A DNA stretch of 64,000 nucleotides from Iris pallida (lineage: Eukaryota; Streptophyta; Magnoliopsida; Asparagales; Iridaceae), in contig JANAVB010002199.1 in NCBI GenBank assembly GCA_029216955.1, forward strand, positions 17,421,561 to 17,485,560. The letters run 5' to 3'. Below, one piece after another: positions 1-10,188 of this stretch. The notes under the pieces are model-generated. The model saw nothing but the letters and a program-made list of their open reading frames with translations. It was not told the DNA's origin and did not search any database. Positions within the stretch are counted from its first letter, which is position 1. Every line of letters starts with the position of its first letter. Both the position numbers and the translations under genes were made by a program.

Positions 1-358
1 TCACCAATCCTTAAGGACTTACCTATATGAGAGGTCGTGAGGGCCGCGACTATAGGACAGGGTGATCCTAGACAACTCTCATGAATGTGTAAAAGTGCGC
101 ATGGCCAATCAAAGTGCCACCCGATAGACCCAAGAACCTCTAGCGTATTATGTGTGCTATTTTCTGAATCTGGTTCAAGAAGTCTGATTCAAGGCATAGT
201 CCATCAAGCACTTCTTCAGACAAAGACAATAGTAACTAAGTGAGATTCAAGACTGTAGTCCATCTCATCTATGCATAGTATATATTTGCCTAGAAATTCT
301 CTATCAATTCTTATTCCCTTGTCATCTCTATGTTTTTCGGAACTCGACTTCTTTTTTT

Positions 359-391
<33 letters not shown>

Positions 392-401
392 AGGGGGGAA
401 T
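1..401 (+). mobile_element. 3' interior end of an LTR retrotransposon, with purine tract
   Basis: No coding domain is recognisable here. The stretch ends in a run of about 17 G followed by AGGGGGGAAT (375-401), directly before a TGTTG LTR start. That is where the polypurine tract that primes plus-strand DNA synthesis should sit. The rest of the element would lie to the left of the window. The homopolymer run may be misread in length. Assignment rests on position only. Confidence 0.5.
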
Positions 402-899
402 TGTTGCATGTTACATGCAAAAGCCAAGTCCTCAAAAGCCAAGTCTTCAACACGTGTCATTTTTCTTTGCTTGAGTAACGTTGGAGACTTAGCCTCTTTT
501 GGCTAATTTTAGTATGGACTATTTTAAGCATAGACTATCTTTAGCATATACTTAATGCTATATAAGAGAGCATCCTTTCAAATGAAAAATACAAGTTCAG
601 TCTCTCTCTCTCGAACTCTCTCTTTCATTATAAAACAATCGATATTCGTAAAGTTCTTTGTTGTTTTCTGGACAACGCAAAAGTTCAGGTCACTCTTTTC
701 GAGTTGTGTGCGACGAGGAGATACCGGTAGAGCGGAGGTTTCACCACTAGGAGCATTCGGATCAAGTCTACACATAGACCCGAATCAACTCTTAGGACAG
801 TACGTGCTTCGTGAGCGACTTTTCCGGAGGCCGGTAACATTTACTTTATTTTATTTTGTTTGCAGATTTTTAAAGGAAGAAATGGATTAATTTCCAACA
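402..899 (+). repeat. LTR (3' LTR) of a Copia-like element, plus orientation
   Basis: The segment begins TGTTGCATG after a purine tract and ends TTTCCAACA, the usual TG...CA form. A TATA box lies about 155 bases in, followed by a CT-rich leader as in the R/U5 part of plant Copia LTRs. Length is about 498 bp. It abuts, at 900, the sequence that continues the candidate peptide exon on the minus strand, so it appears to have truncated that exon. The target duplication cannot be checked because the left end is outside the window. Confidence 0.55.
559..566 (+). promoter_or_regulatory. TATA box of the LTR promoter
   Basis: TATATAAG lies in the U3-like part of the 402-899 LTR, about 30 bases before the expected transcript start. 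Confidence 0.5.
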
Positions 900-1425
900 A
901 TCTCTGCCTCCATTCGTCCCTGCATCCTTCGAGACAAATTCTGTTGCCCCCTCTACTTGAACGCCTACGCATGGCCTGTTAGTCCCGGGGGCTTGATCAA
1001 AGATGAAAACTAATGCAATCGAGATCTGAGATGTCACACAAAACTTTGTGATGATCAAACTCAAGATCTACGAATAAAACTAAATAGCCAAATTACAATA
1101 TGAAGGAGAAAAATAGCAAAGAGAAGATCTCTTGTTCTTCCTTGCAAACGTGTTGCAATTGGGACAGAACAAGTTACAATAATCTAGAGAGATGAGAAGA
1201 AGAAGAACAATGCTGGGGTGTCAAAACACCGTTGCTCAAAGCAAGATTCGCCCCACACGATCTGCTTCCAGGAACCAGCAAGTTTGAAGAACTTGTGGAA
1301 CGCTCGATGTCACCTCTGTTCTGACTCCTCGGATGGACTTGCAATGGCGGCAGCAACTCTCTCTCTCTCTTTCTCCTTTTCTGACTTGTATTTTCGTGGT
1401 TGTCACAAAGGAGGTCAGAAGAGAG

Positions 1426-1433
1426 TATTTATA
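1426..1433 (-). promoter_or_regulatory. TATA box in the Copia 3' LTR
   Basis: TATAAATA on the minus strand, at the same place as the box at 7804-7811 in the other LTR. Promoter activity from here would read outward toward lower coordinates. Confidence 0.55.
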
Positions 1434-1689
1434 GAGAGGGTGGAAACCCTAGCCGCCTCATCAGTTATGAAAATATTGAATCAAATCACAAAAAGATAGC
1501 AACGAATTAATTCTAATCCCACAAAGATAGGAACTGAATTAATTCAAATCTCACAAATATAGTAACGAAATTAATTCAAATCCCACAAAGATAGGATCTG
1601 AATTAATCGCATTGATTCACCCTTTCCATAACCGATTTGAAATCTGCACAGTCAGCGTAGCCCTCCATGCGGCAGCAGCAGCAGCAGCC

Positions 1690-1992
1690 TGGCCGCATGG
1701 ACCGCTTGGGCCGCATGGACCGCATGGACCGCATGTGCCGCATGTGCCGCATGAGCCGCATGGACCGCATGAACCGCATGAGCCGCATGAGCCGTATGAG
1801 CCGCATGGACCGCATGGACCGCATGAGCCGCATGAGCCGCATGGACCGCATGAGCCGCATGAGCCGCATGAACCGCATCAACCGCATGAACCGCATGGCC
1901 GCATGGCCGCATGAGCCGCATGAGGCCGCATATGAGCCGCATGCCGCATAAGACCGCATGGCCGCATATGAGCCGCATAAAGACCGCATGAC
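1690..1992. repeat. 9-bp minisatellite (CCGCATGAG / CCGCATGGA), about 30 copies
   Basis: A tandem array of nine-base units such as CCGCATGAG, CCGCATGGA and CCGCATGTG lies within the 3' LTR. The matching site in the 5' LTR (8046-8112) has about five units. Frames through it give repeats such as MDRM or EPHGPH and are artefacts of the nine-base period. Confidence 0.93.
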
Positions 1993-2342
1993 TGCTGACG
2001 TGCTAAGTGCAAAGTGCGCCAACAAAACGCCACATTACGCCTCATGAGCCCGAGTCCGAGTCCGAGTCCGAGTCGCTAAGCCCCTTTGGGGCTTAGCTCC
2101 AAGTGGAATTAATCCAAGAGAATGACAAAAGCATTAATGCTTAATCCTTGGAGCCTTATTCTTACCTCCTAGTAAAATCACCCACATGGTTCCCTCCTTA
2201 GGGTCACCACCCCATGTACATCTCTCAACAACACACCCAAGTATATATGTTGAGATAACTCATGGTGCTTTTCCAATGTGGGACTAAAATTTTACAAGGC
2301 ATGTTGAGAGCAAGCTCTCTCCATGTAAATAAAGCACCAACA

Positions 2343-2352
2343 ATCTCCCACA
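2343..2352 (-). other. Polypurine tract of the Copia element
   Basis: The minus strand reads GTGGGAGAT directly before the TGTTGG start of the 3' LTR, the standard Copia arrangement. It fixes the 3' boundary of the element interior. Confidence 0.75.
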
Positions 2353-2649
2353 TATCACAACATATATATGTGTCCAGGGTTGAGCGTTCCCCACAGTAAC
2401 TGTCCATTTTGCATTAGGATAGATGTCGCTGACGACTTGAATCTTCCCGCATGGGTTAAATAACAATGTGATACAAGAATGGACTACGCCTTGAATTCTG
2501 CACCACAATTGTAATTCTTCCCACTCACAAAATGTAGTTACGTGTGCTTCTGGCTGCACATTAAAGGCCCTGTGCCAGCCTGGTTTCAGTGTATAATTTT
2601 GGGCGTCTACAAGTTTACCCTCAAGAGACGGCCTGATATCTCTTTTCAT
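2343..2649 (-). CDS. Unrecognised open frame between pol and purine tract
   Basis: A minus-strand frame opens with ATG at 2649 (MKRDIRPSLEG) and runs about 100 codons before reaching the LTR, where it continues to a stop at 2284. It has mixed composition with several Trp and Cys (for example CEWEELQLWC) rather than low-complexity content. It matches no Copia domain I know. It could be a fragment of a host gene carried by the element, or chance. It lies about 770 bases beyond the end of pol. No promoter or splice signal is evident. Confidence 0.25.
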
Positions 2650-2689
2650 ACACTATAGGTGAGTTCTTTATTAAAGAGATATGGCATGA

Positions 2690-3140
2690 AGCCTTGCGCT
2701 TCCTTGCGGTGCTACGCCGCTATGACATGGCCTGAAGCCGAGGCATTACCCCTACCTGGGAACCTCATCGTAGTGTCATACTACTGTAGCATGAGGTCAC
2801 AAGCCTCTTTGTAGTGCCAAACTACCCAGCATGAAGCCTAAGGCTTCCTTGCGGTGTTACGCCGCAACGACATGGCTTGCAATGCCGAGGCTTTACCCCT
2901 ACCTGGGTACCTCATCGTGGTGTCGTGCCACTGTAACATGGGGCCATCCTCCCCTTTGTAGTGCTGTCTACAACTCTTTAATTACGTCATACAGCATTAG
3001 GCTACCTGCCTATTTGCGGTGCTATGCCACTATGACTTGGCTTGCAAAGCCGAGGCATTACCCCTACCTGGGAACCTCATGGTGGAGTCATCCCACTGTA
3101 GCATGGAGTTTTACTCCTTGTAGTGCTGCTCTACCGTGCT
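2690..3140. repeat. Three tandem copies of a ~150-bp unit
   Basis: Units start near 2691, 2840 and 3006. Each contains TTGCGGTGCTACGCCGC-like, CCGAGGCATTACCCCTACCT and CACTGTAGCATG segments with moderate divergence. They lie in the extra region between the Copia pol end and its purine tract and are not repeated elsewhere in the window. Confidence 0.85.
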
Positions 3141-3352
3141 TCCTGTAAAGCACACCAGACATTCACTCTGCCTGAGAACTCATTAAGGCGTTTAAGCCAA
3201 CCTTCCACAGGATTTGTTTTTTCGCAGAAAAATACATAGTAGACAACAGTGGTTATGGGTCCGTATCCTTTCCATGTTCCAGAGAACAAGTACCCACTGT
3301 TACCTGATAGTTTTCCAGTCAGTGATCCTCCTTTGAACCAAAAGTTAGATGC
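3131..3352 (-). CDS. Unrecognised 73-codon open frame downstream of Copia pol
   Basis: Between a TAG at 3353-3355 and a TAG at 3131-3133 the minus strand is open and encodes a Gly/Trp-rich stretch (for example FWFKGGSLTGKLSGN, then NPVEGWLKRL). It has no ATG of its own. It happens to be in the same frame as pol but is separated from it by stops. It may be an exon-like fragment of a captured gene; I cannot assign a family. Confidence 0.22.
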   Translation of the reverse strand, partial: ASNFWFKGGSLTGKLSGNSGYLFSGTWKGYGPITTVVYYVFFCEKTNPVEGWLKRLNEFSGRVNVWCALQEAR

Positions 3353-3415
3353 CTAGTAGATTTCTCTTTGAACTAATAGCATAAAACTTTATGGTAGGAT
3401 TACAAAGACACACTA

Positions 3416-6400
3416 TCAGAATGCCTTCAAGCCCATTTTACGAGCTGTGTCATCGACCAACTGGCGCTTGAGGCCCTTTGTGAACGGATCTGCCAGGTTC
3501 TCCTGACTCCGAACATCAACCACTGCAATTACACCTCTTTTGATAAGATCGTGTACTGCCCTGTGCTTCAACCGCACAGTCCTCTTCTTCCCGTTGAAGA
3601 GGTCATTTGATGCCACCGCCGCAGTCGCCTGGTTGTCACAGTATATCGGTATCGTCGGTATCTAAGCCCCAACCACTGGAAGATCATACATGAGCTCCCG
3701 AAGCCATTCTGCTTCATCTGCTGCAGTTTCAAGTGCATAGAATTCAGATTCCATGGAGGAACGAGAGAGTATAGTCTGCTTCTTCGACTTCCACGATATA
3801 GCAGCTCCACCCAAAGAAAAGACATATCCACCTGTGGATCTCTCGCTTTCTACCTCTGAACACCAGCTAGCATCACTGAAGCCTTCCACTACTGTCGGAT
3901 ACCCGTTGTAGTGCAGTGCATATGTCTGAGTTTTCTTGAGATATCTCATCACCCGCTTCACAGCTTTCCAGTGCTCAACCCCTGGGTTGCTTGTGAACCG
4001 ACTCAGCATTCCCACGGCGAAAGCTATGTCAGGCCTTGTGGCAGTGGTTGCGTACATCAAACTTCCGATAACGCTAGAATACTCCAGCTGCCTGACGCTT
4101 TCCCTTGAATTTGGCTTCAGCTTCTGATCACACCTGTATGGCGTATCGATCCCTGGAAGATCCTTATACCCATAGCGTGTGAGCATCTTCTCAATGTAGT
4201 GAGATTGTGACAGCGCTACTCCAGTGTCTGTCCGGATGATCTTAATGCCCAAGATGACATCTGCATCCCCCAAGTCCTTCATACTGAACTTGGTTGAGAG
4301 GAACTTCTTTGTCTCTGTGACACAGCCTATATCCGTACCTAGGATTAGCATGTCGTCCACGTACAGACAAACGATGACTCCTCTTCCATCAGCAAACTTT
4401 GTGTAAACACATTTGTCCGTCTCGCTGACTCTGTAGCCGTTTGACTTAATAACTTTGTCAAACTTCTCATGCCACATCTTGGGAGCTTGCTTCAAACCAT
4501 ACAATGATTTCACCAACTTGCAGACTTTGTCTTCAAGACCTTTGACGACAAATCCATCTGGCTGTTGCATGTAAATCTCTTCGGTCAGCTCCCCATTCAG
4601 GAATGCGGTCTTTACATCCATCTGATGTATCACCAACTTATGTATAGCTGCTAGAGCGATTAACATCCTGATGGTGGTCATCCGAGCTACTGGAGCGTAC
4701 GTGTCAAAGTAGTCTATCCCCTGTTTCTGAAAAAATCCCTTGGCTACCAGCCTGGCCTTGAACTTGTCAATAGTTCCATCTGCCTTCATCTTCTTCTTGA
4801 AGATCCATTTACATCCGATGGGCTTTTCTCCTTCAGGTAGATCTACCAACACCCATGTGTTATTGGAGGTGATAGAGTCAAACTCGTCATTCACTGCCTC
4901 CTTCCAGAAGATAGCATCTCTGGTCTTCATCGCCTCATCATAGGTAAGCGGATCTGCTTCCACATGATAGGTGACAAAGTCATCTCCGAAATCTTTCGGT
5001 CTCCTCGCTCGCTTAGCTGACGGCTCGGCGAGTTCTGGTGCAAGAGTTGTTTCATCAACAACAGCTTCTTCTTGGACTACTGGCTCGTATGAGATTTCAG
5101 TCTCATTAGTACCTACATCATTTTCCGGAATGTCCGAAAAAATAATATTTTTGTCTTTTGCGAACTTGTCTTCAAAGTATTCAGCATCGCGAGATTCGAT
5201 AATATGATTTGATTCAATATCAAGAAATCTTCGAGCATCACTCTTCTCGGCATACCCCAAGAAGATAGCCTTAGTAGTCCTTGTCCCCAGCTTCTGAATC
5301 TTCAGATCTGGAAGCTTCACATACGCCAGACACCCCCACACTCGAATGACATTCAAGTTGGGTCTGACTTTGAACCAGAGTTCATGAGGAGTTACGTCCG
5401 AAGTTGCATATGGCACTCTATTCAGAATAAAAGTGGCCGTTAATGCAGCTTCTCCCCAGTAGCATTTTGGAAGACCTGCAGTGAGCAGCATAGAATTCAT
5501 CATTTCTGTTAATGTCCGGTTCTTCCTCTCTGCTACTCCGTTGGATTGAGGAGAATATGGAGCAGTAGTCTCGCATATGATTCCATGTTTTTTGCAGAAC
5601 GATGCAAATTCATGAGACCTGTACTCCCCACCTCGATCACTTCTCAGCCTCTTGAGTTGTTGTCCAGTCTGCCGTTCAGCCTCGGCCCTGAACTATCTAA
5701 ACTTCTCGAAAGCTTCGTCTTTGGACTTGAGCAAGTAGACGAACGCGTATTTTGAGAAGTCGTCGATGAAGGTTATGAAATACTTCATCCCGGCCTTCGT
5801 GGAAAAATGTTTGAAGTCACAGATATCGGAGTGCACCAACTCCAGAAGATCTGTGCTTCGATTGACCCGATGAAAGGGTTTCCTTGTGATCTTCGTCTGA
5901 GCACACACTTCACACTTCTCCACCTTACCCCCACATTTGGAGATAAGTCCTAGACTAGACATTTTGTTGATTCTTTTACTATGAACATGTCCTAGTCTAT
6001 TATGCCACAACTCAAGAGAATAATCAGAAAATGCAACTGCATTAATGTCATCAAACTGGTTGACAAGCTGAATTTTAAACATTCCTTCGGTTTGATAAGC
6101 CTTCCCGAAGTATGTTCCTTTCTTGGACATAACCATCTGACCAGCGTTGATGTCCATCCTCAAGCCTGCGTTGCAGAGCAGGCTCCCAGAGATTAGGTTC
6201 TTGGCAATCGCAGGAACATGCTTCACTCCTTGAAGCGTCAGAGTGTTCCCAGAAGTGAGTTTCAGCTCCACAGTCCCAATCCCCAGTACTTCAGCTTGGG
6301 CCTGGTTCGCCATGACAACTTTCTCAGATGTCGGCTGGTATGTGACGAACCATTCCTTGTCAGAACAGACATGGCAAGTCGCACCAGTGTCTATCCACCA

Positions 6401-7333
6401 GTCAGAGTCAACCCCCACAGTTGTGACCTGTCCGATCATAGCAACAATGTTAGAAACCAATGAAACCTTATTAGGCTCACCTTTCTCTGATTGTTTAGGC
6501 TTAGATCTGCATTCACTCTTGTAGTGGCCTTTCTTGCCACAATTGTAACAAGTCACGTGGGACTTAGTCTTCTGTTGCTTGAATGAAGGACCCTTCACTT
6601 TCAGATTAGTGAAGTCCTTCTTCTTGGGATGAGAAGCCGCCTGCTTTCCCTTGGAATCTCTCGTCTGCACAAGATTGGCTTTAGCCAACTGTTTGGACAG
6701 AGTGTCCACCTTCTGTTGAGAACGCATCTCGTCCTCAACATGGATCTCTTGAAGTAGATCTCCCAAGCTAATGTCTAGCTTCTTTCTGTGCATCCTTGCA
6801 TAGAAGGTACTCCATCCAGCAGGAAGTTTTGAGACGATCCCTCCGACGACAAACTTGTCGGGAAGGGGCATCTCTTCGTCTTCCAGTTTCTGACGCAGCT
6901 TCAGAAATTCCTTCACCTGTGGCAGCATGGACTTTTCGTCCTCAAAGAGCAATTTGTGATATTTTTCAACCACAAATATTTTGCTCCTGTTCTTATCTTC
7001 TTCATACAGATTTTCCACAGACTCCCATATGTCTCTGGCAAGTTCCTTCTTTGAGTAGGATTCTGCCAGAGAGTCCTCCATAGCATTCAGGATGAGAAGC
7101 TTGCAGATGCTATTTTCCCTTCTCCACTTGGCCTGGAGTTTGGTAGCCGCGTTGATGGCGGCAGTAGATCCAGTGTCTGGAACAGAGGGTTCTTCCTCCA
7201 ACAGAACATGATCAACGTCTTTCAGTTGAAGAGTTAGGTACACCTTTCTCTTCCAGACTTGATAGTGCTCTCCATCGAACTTTTCCAATTTGTAGAAGTC
7301 CGATTGGAGGAGCGAAGCATTAATGTTTTCCAT
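3416..7333 (-). pseudogene. gag-pol: Copia Gag-Pol polyprotein with two in-frame stops
   Basis: A single frame of about 1305 codons starts at the ATG at 7333. Order of domains: Gag (UBN2-type); CCHC knuckle CYNCGKKGHYKSEC at about residues 262-275; aspartic protease with DTGA near 315; integrase with the HHCC zinc site (about 444-477) and catalytic region (SDIC, FIDD); RT with YVDD near 991; RNase H with SDASW and SSMESEFYAL; and a terminus in KMGLKAF. The only visible defects are TAG codons at about 5693-5695 (late integrase) and 3662-3664 (RNase H). No frameshift is needed. The protein would make virus-like particles, reverse transcribe and integrate element RNA. It is probably inactive because of the stops, unless a sibling copy supplies proteins. 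Confidence 0.95.
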
Positions 7334-7356
7334 CTATACGGATCTTGTTTTGAGAT

Positions 7357-8450
7357 TGTTAGTCCCGGGGGCTTGATCAAAGATGAAAACTAATGCAATC
7401 GAGATCTGAGATGTCACACAAAACTTTGTGATGATCAAACTCAAGATCTACGAATAAAACTAAATAGCCAAATTACAATATGAAGGAGAAAAATAGCAAA
7501 GAGAAGATCTCTTGTTCTTCCTTGCAAACGTGTTGCAATTGGGACAGAACAAGTTACAATAATCTAGAGAGATGAGAAGAAGAAGAACAATGCTGGGGTG
7601 TCAAAACACCGTTGCTCAAAGCAAGATTCGCCCCACACGATCTGCTTCCAGGAACCAGCAAGTTTGAAGAACTTGTGGAACGCTCGATGTCACCTCTGTT
7701 CTGACTCCTCGTATGGACTTGCAATGGCGGCAGCAACTCTCTCTCTCTTTCTCCTTTTCTGACTTGTATTTTCGTGGTTGTCACAAAGGAGGCCAGAAGA
7801 GAGTATTTATAGAGAGAGGGTGGAAACCCTAGCCGCCTCATCAGTTATGGAAAGATTGAATCAAATCACAAAAAGATAGCAACGAATTAATTCTAATCCC
7901 ACAAAGATAGGAACTGAATTAATTCAAATCCCACAAATATATTAACGAAATTAATTCAAATCCCACAAAGATAGGATCTGAATTAATCGCATTGATTCAC
8001 CCTTTCCATAACCGATTTGAAATCTGCACAGTCAGCGTAGCCCTCCATGCGGCTGCAGCAGCCTGGCCGCATGGACCGCATGAGCCGCATGGACCGCATG
8101 AGCCGCATGACTGCTGACGTGCTAAGTGCGCCAACAAAACGCCACATTACGCCTCATGAGTCCATGAGCCCGAGTCCGAGTCGCTAAGCCCCTTTGGGGC
8201 TTAGCTCCAAGTGGAATTAATCCAAGAGAATGACAAAAGCATTAATGCTTAATCCTTGGAGCCTTATTCTTACCTCCTAGTAAAATCACCCACATGGTTC
8301 CCTCCTTAGGGTCACCACCCCATGTGCATCTCTCAACAACACACCCAAGTATATATGTTGAGATAACTCATGGTGCTTTTCCAATGTGGGACTAAAATTT
8401 TACAAGGCATGTTGAGAGCAAGCTCTCTCCATGTAAATAAAGCACCAACA
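7357..8450 (-). repeat. 5' LTR of the Copia element (1094 bp)
   Basis: Matches 977-2342. It carries the promoter for the minus-strand transcript; U3 lies at the high-coordinate end. The short minisatellite is at 8046-8112. Confidence 0.93.
7804..7811 (-). promoter_or_regulatory. TATA box of the Copia 5' LTR
   Basis: TATAAATA on the minus strand, about 450 bases before the inner LTR edge. It is placed to start a transcript that covers gag-pol. Confidence 0.6.
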
Positions 8451-8455
8451 TGGCC

Positions 8456-8891
8456 AACAGGTCAGCACCGCGGTCCAAAACTGTGGACAAGGTATCATTC
8501 CCCTTTTTACACACATACTTCAAAAAGGAAAAACATGCATGCGATTGATTGAACAACTTTAACATGTACAATCCCTATATATATTTCCTCCTCCTAAATG
8601 CAGCTATGACAATTACTTTACTATAGTACGTGTATATATATATACACCAAGAATTTCTAGTTCAATTGATTAGAATGAGATATTTTTCTGAAGGTTACAT
8701 ATTCGGGTAACGGAAGAAGCATGTTAATTATACAACTATCTTTAGTCTACAAATATTTAGCCTAAAATAACTGGAAAGAGAGTATTAATACCCATGATGT
8801 TGGCTTCCTTGGGGAAGTAGCACCAGCACAAAAACTAGAACAATGAAGAAAGGAACAGAGCACCATACACTACTAGTCTTCATGGCCGAAG

Positions 8892-8927
<36 letters not shown>

Positions 8928-9530
8928 TATGCAACTACCATCACTCTTAAATATTGTTTTGTTTCTTTGTATGACAACTACCACCTTAAATTTGAGAGAG
9001 ATGATTTAATATGTATGCAACTACCAATCTAGTGCATGCACATCCAATTAAAATAAATACTGCTTGTCAAAGCATGACTGTTTTCGGTTGCAAAGCATGG
9101 TTTTAAAACAAGACCACGAGTGTCACGCTGTTGTTCAACTAGTGTTTATAATAAAATATTTTCTACAATGCTATTGTGTTTCATTGATGGGTGATAGCTA
9201 GTGATGGAAAGTAGGGGTGAACATGTTTCGGTTTTGGACAAAAATCAAACTGAGCCGAACTGAATCGAATAAGAGTTTCAGTTCCTATTGTAAAAAAATT
9301 GATTCGATTTCGGTTTTGAGAATAGAAAATTTTAATTCGATTTTGACTTTTGGTTTTGATTTCGGTCCCAAATCGAAACTAGATAAGATTGAAAGTTTAT
9401 GTAAATACACTTAATTCTATACATATTTTGTGATTAAAAATATGTATACTATATATGTATGTGTTTTGAAGTCTAATTTTGATAATTTAACAACTAGTTC
9501 AACTTAAACATAATTTTGAAATACAATAAA
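8456..9530. repeat. Tandem segmental duplication, copy A (rest of copy at 915-976)
   Basis: This ~1.1-kb block matches 9863-10980 in the same orientation, including the (GA)n tract at 8893-8925, the TTCGGTTTTGG-type repeats near 9220-9380 and the peptide exon. Copy A lies either side of the Copia element. The junction with copy B is near 9530, where ATATGTATCCTTCGGGAC begins the second copy. Confidence 0.85.
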
Positions 9531-9569
9531 TATGTATCCTTCGGGACAAATTCTGTGGCCCCCTCTACT

Positions 9570-9854
9570 CAAGGGCGGAGCTAGAATTTTTTTTTAGAGG
9601 GGACTGCAAATATGGTTGATTTTTTTTAATGTAATATTCTCAAAAAATAAACAAAAAAAAAAAAAACTACAAACAAGTGAAACAACAGAGAAAGGACTTG
9701 AACCCAGGACCTTACATGCTAGATTCAAGCCAATCAACCAACTACGCTAAGGCTGCTACTATTTTTCAATGTGAACATATAGCACTAGTTCTTAAAAACC
9801 AAAAGTTTACCCCGGGCTACAGTCCGGGCCAGCCCAGCTGTAGCTCCGCCTCTA
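9570..9854. mobile_element. hAT-type MITE (285 bp) with 8-bp TSD
   Basis: The ends carry inverted GGCGGAGCTA / TAGCTCCGCC with flanking CAAG and CTCTA. The element is bounded by a perfect 8-bp direct repeat CCTCTACT (9562-9569 and 9855-9862), as expected of hAT transposition. Copy A of the surrounding duplication (near 960) is the empty site. It has no coding capacity. Its interior includes a tRNA-like stretch (minus strand, AGCGTAGTTGG ... GGGTTCAAGTCC). Confidence 0.85.
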
Positions 9855-10055
9855 CCTCTACTTGAACGCCTACGCATGACCAATAGGTCAGGACCGCGGT
9901 CCAAAACTGTGGACAAGGTGTCATTCCCCTTTTTACACACATACTTCAAAAGGAAGAACATGCATGCAATTGATTGAACAACTTTAACATGTACAATCCC
10001 AATATATATTTCCTCCTCCTAAATGCAGCTATGACAATTACTGTACTATAGTGAG

Positions 10056-10137
<82 letters not shown>

Positions 10138-10138
10138 T

Positions 10139-10186
<48 letters not shown>
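10056..10186. repeat. (TA)n / poly-T / (TA)n microsatellite
   Basis: Two long TA runs flank a run of about 20 T. The homologous place in copy A (8635-8645) has only a few TA units, so the array expanded after the duplication. Confidence 0.95.

Positions 10187-10188
<2 letters not shown>

Larger units (their letters stand above)
977..2342 (-). repeat. 3' LTR of the Copia element (1366 bp)
   Basis: It matches 7357-8450 nearly base for base apart from an expanded 9-bp minisatellite (1690-1992) and a longer GAGTCC repeat (about 2045-2075). As transcribed it starts TGTTGGTGC and ends CTAACA. It is about 270 bp longer than its partner. Confidence 0.93.
977..8450 (-). mobile_element. Nearly intact Copia LTR retrotransposon (minus strand)
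   Basis: The LTRs at 977-2342 and 7357-8450 share the termini TGTTAG...CCAACA as written on the plus strand. The element is flanked by a perfect 5-bp target duplication TGGCC (972-976 and 8451-8455). One long minus-strand frame encodes Gag-PR-IN-RT-RNaseH, the Copia order. Outside a length-variable minisatellite the LTRs differ by only about ten substitutions, so insertion is fairly recent. Oddities: no TGGTATCAGAGC primer site next to the 5' LTR; only about 23 bases between that LTR and the Gag start; and about 1.07 kb of extra sequence between pol and the purine tract. It interrupts exon 2 of a duplicated small gene. Confidence 0.95.
900..9530 (-). pseudogene. Copy A of a candidate small secreted-peptide gene, split by a Copia element
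   Basis: Exon 1 is the minus-strand ATG at 8883 down to about 8792. It encodes a Lys/Thr/Ser start, then a long run of F, I, L and V resembling a signal peptide, then PQGSQHH. A (GA)n tract lies just upstream of the ATG. The frame ends 32 residues on unless spliced at a GT (GG/GTATTA). A possible exon 2 follows an AG acceptor near 8480, is broken at 8451/976 by the Copia element, and resumes to about 900. It encodes RRRSSRGGNRICLEGCRDEW, basic with two Cys. The same frame is open in copy B, which supports it weakly. I do not recognise the family; exon structure is inference. Confidence 0.33.

Noticed and set aside
1603..2025. Open frames of 94-140 codons on both strands across the minisatellite
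   Set aside because: They follow from a nine-base repeat (multiple of three) without stops and are absent from the twin LTR.
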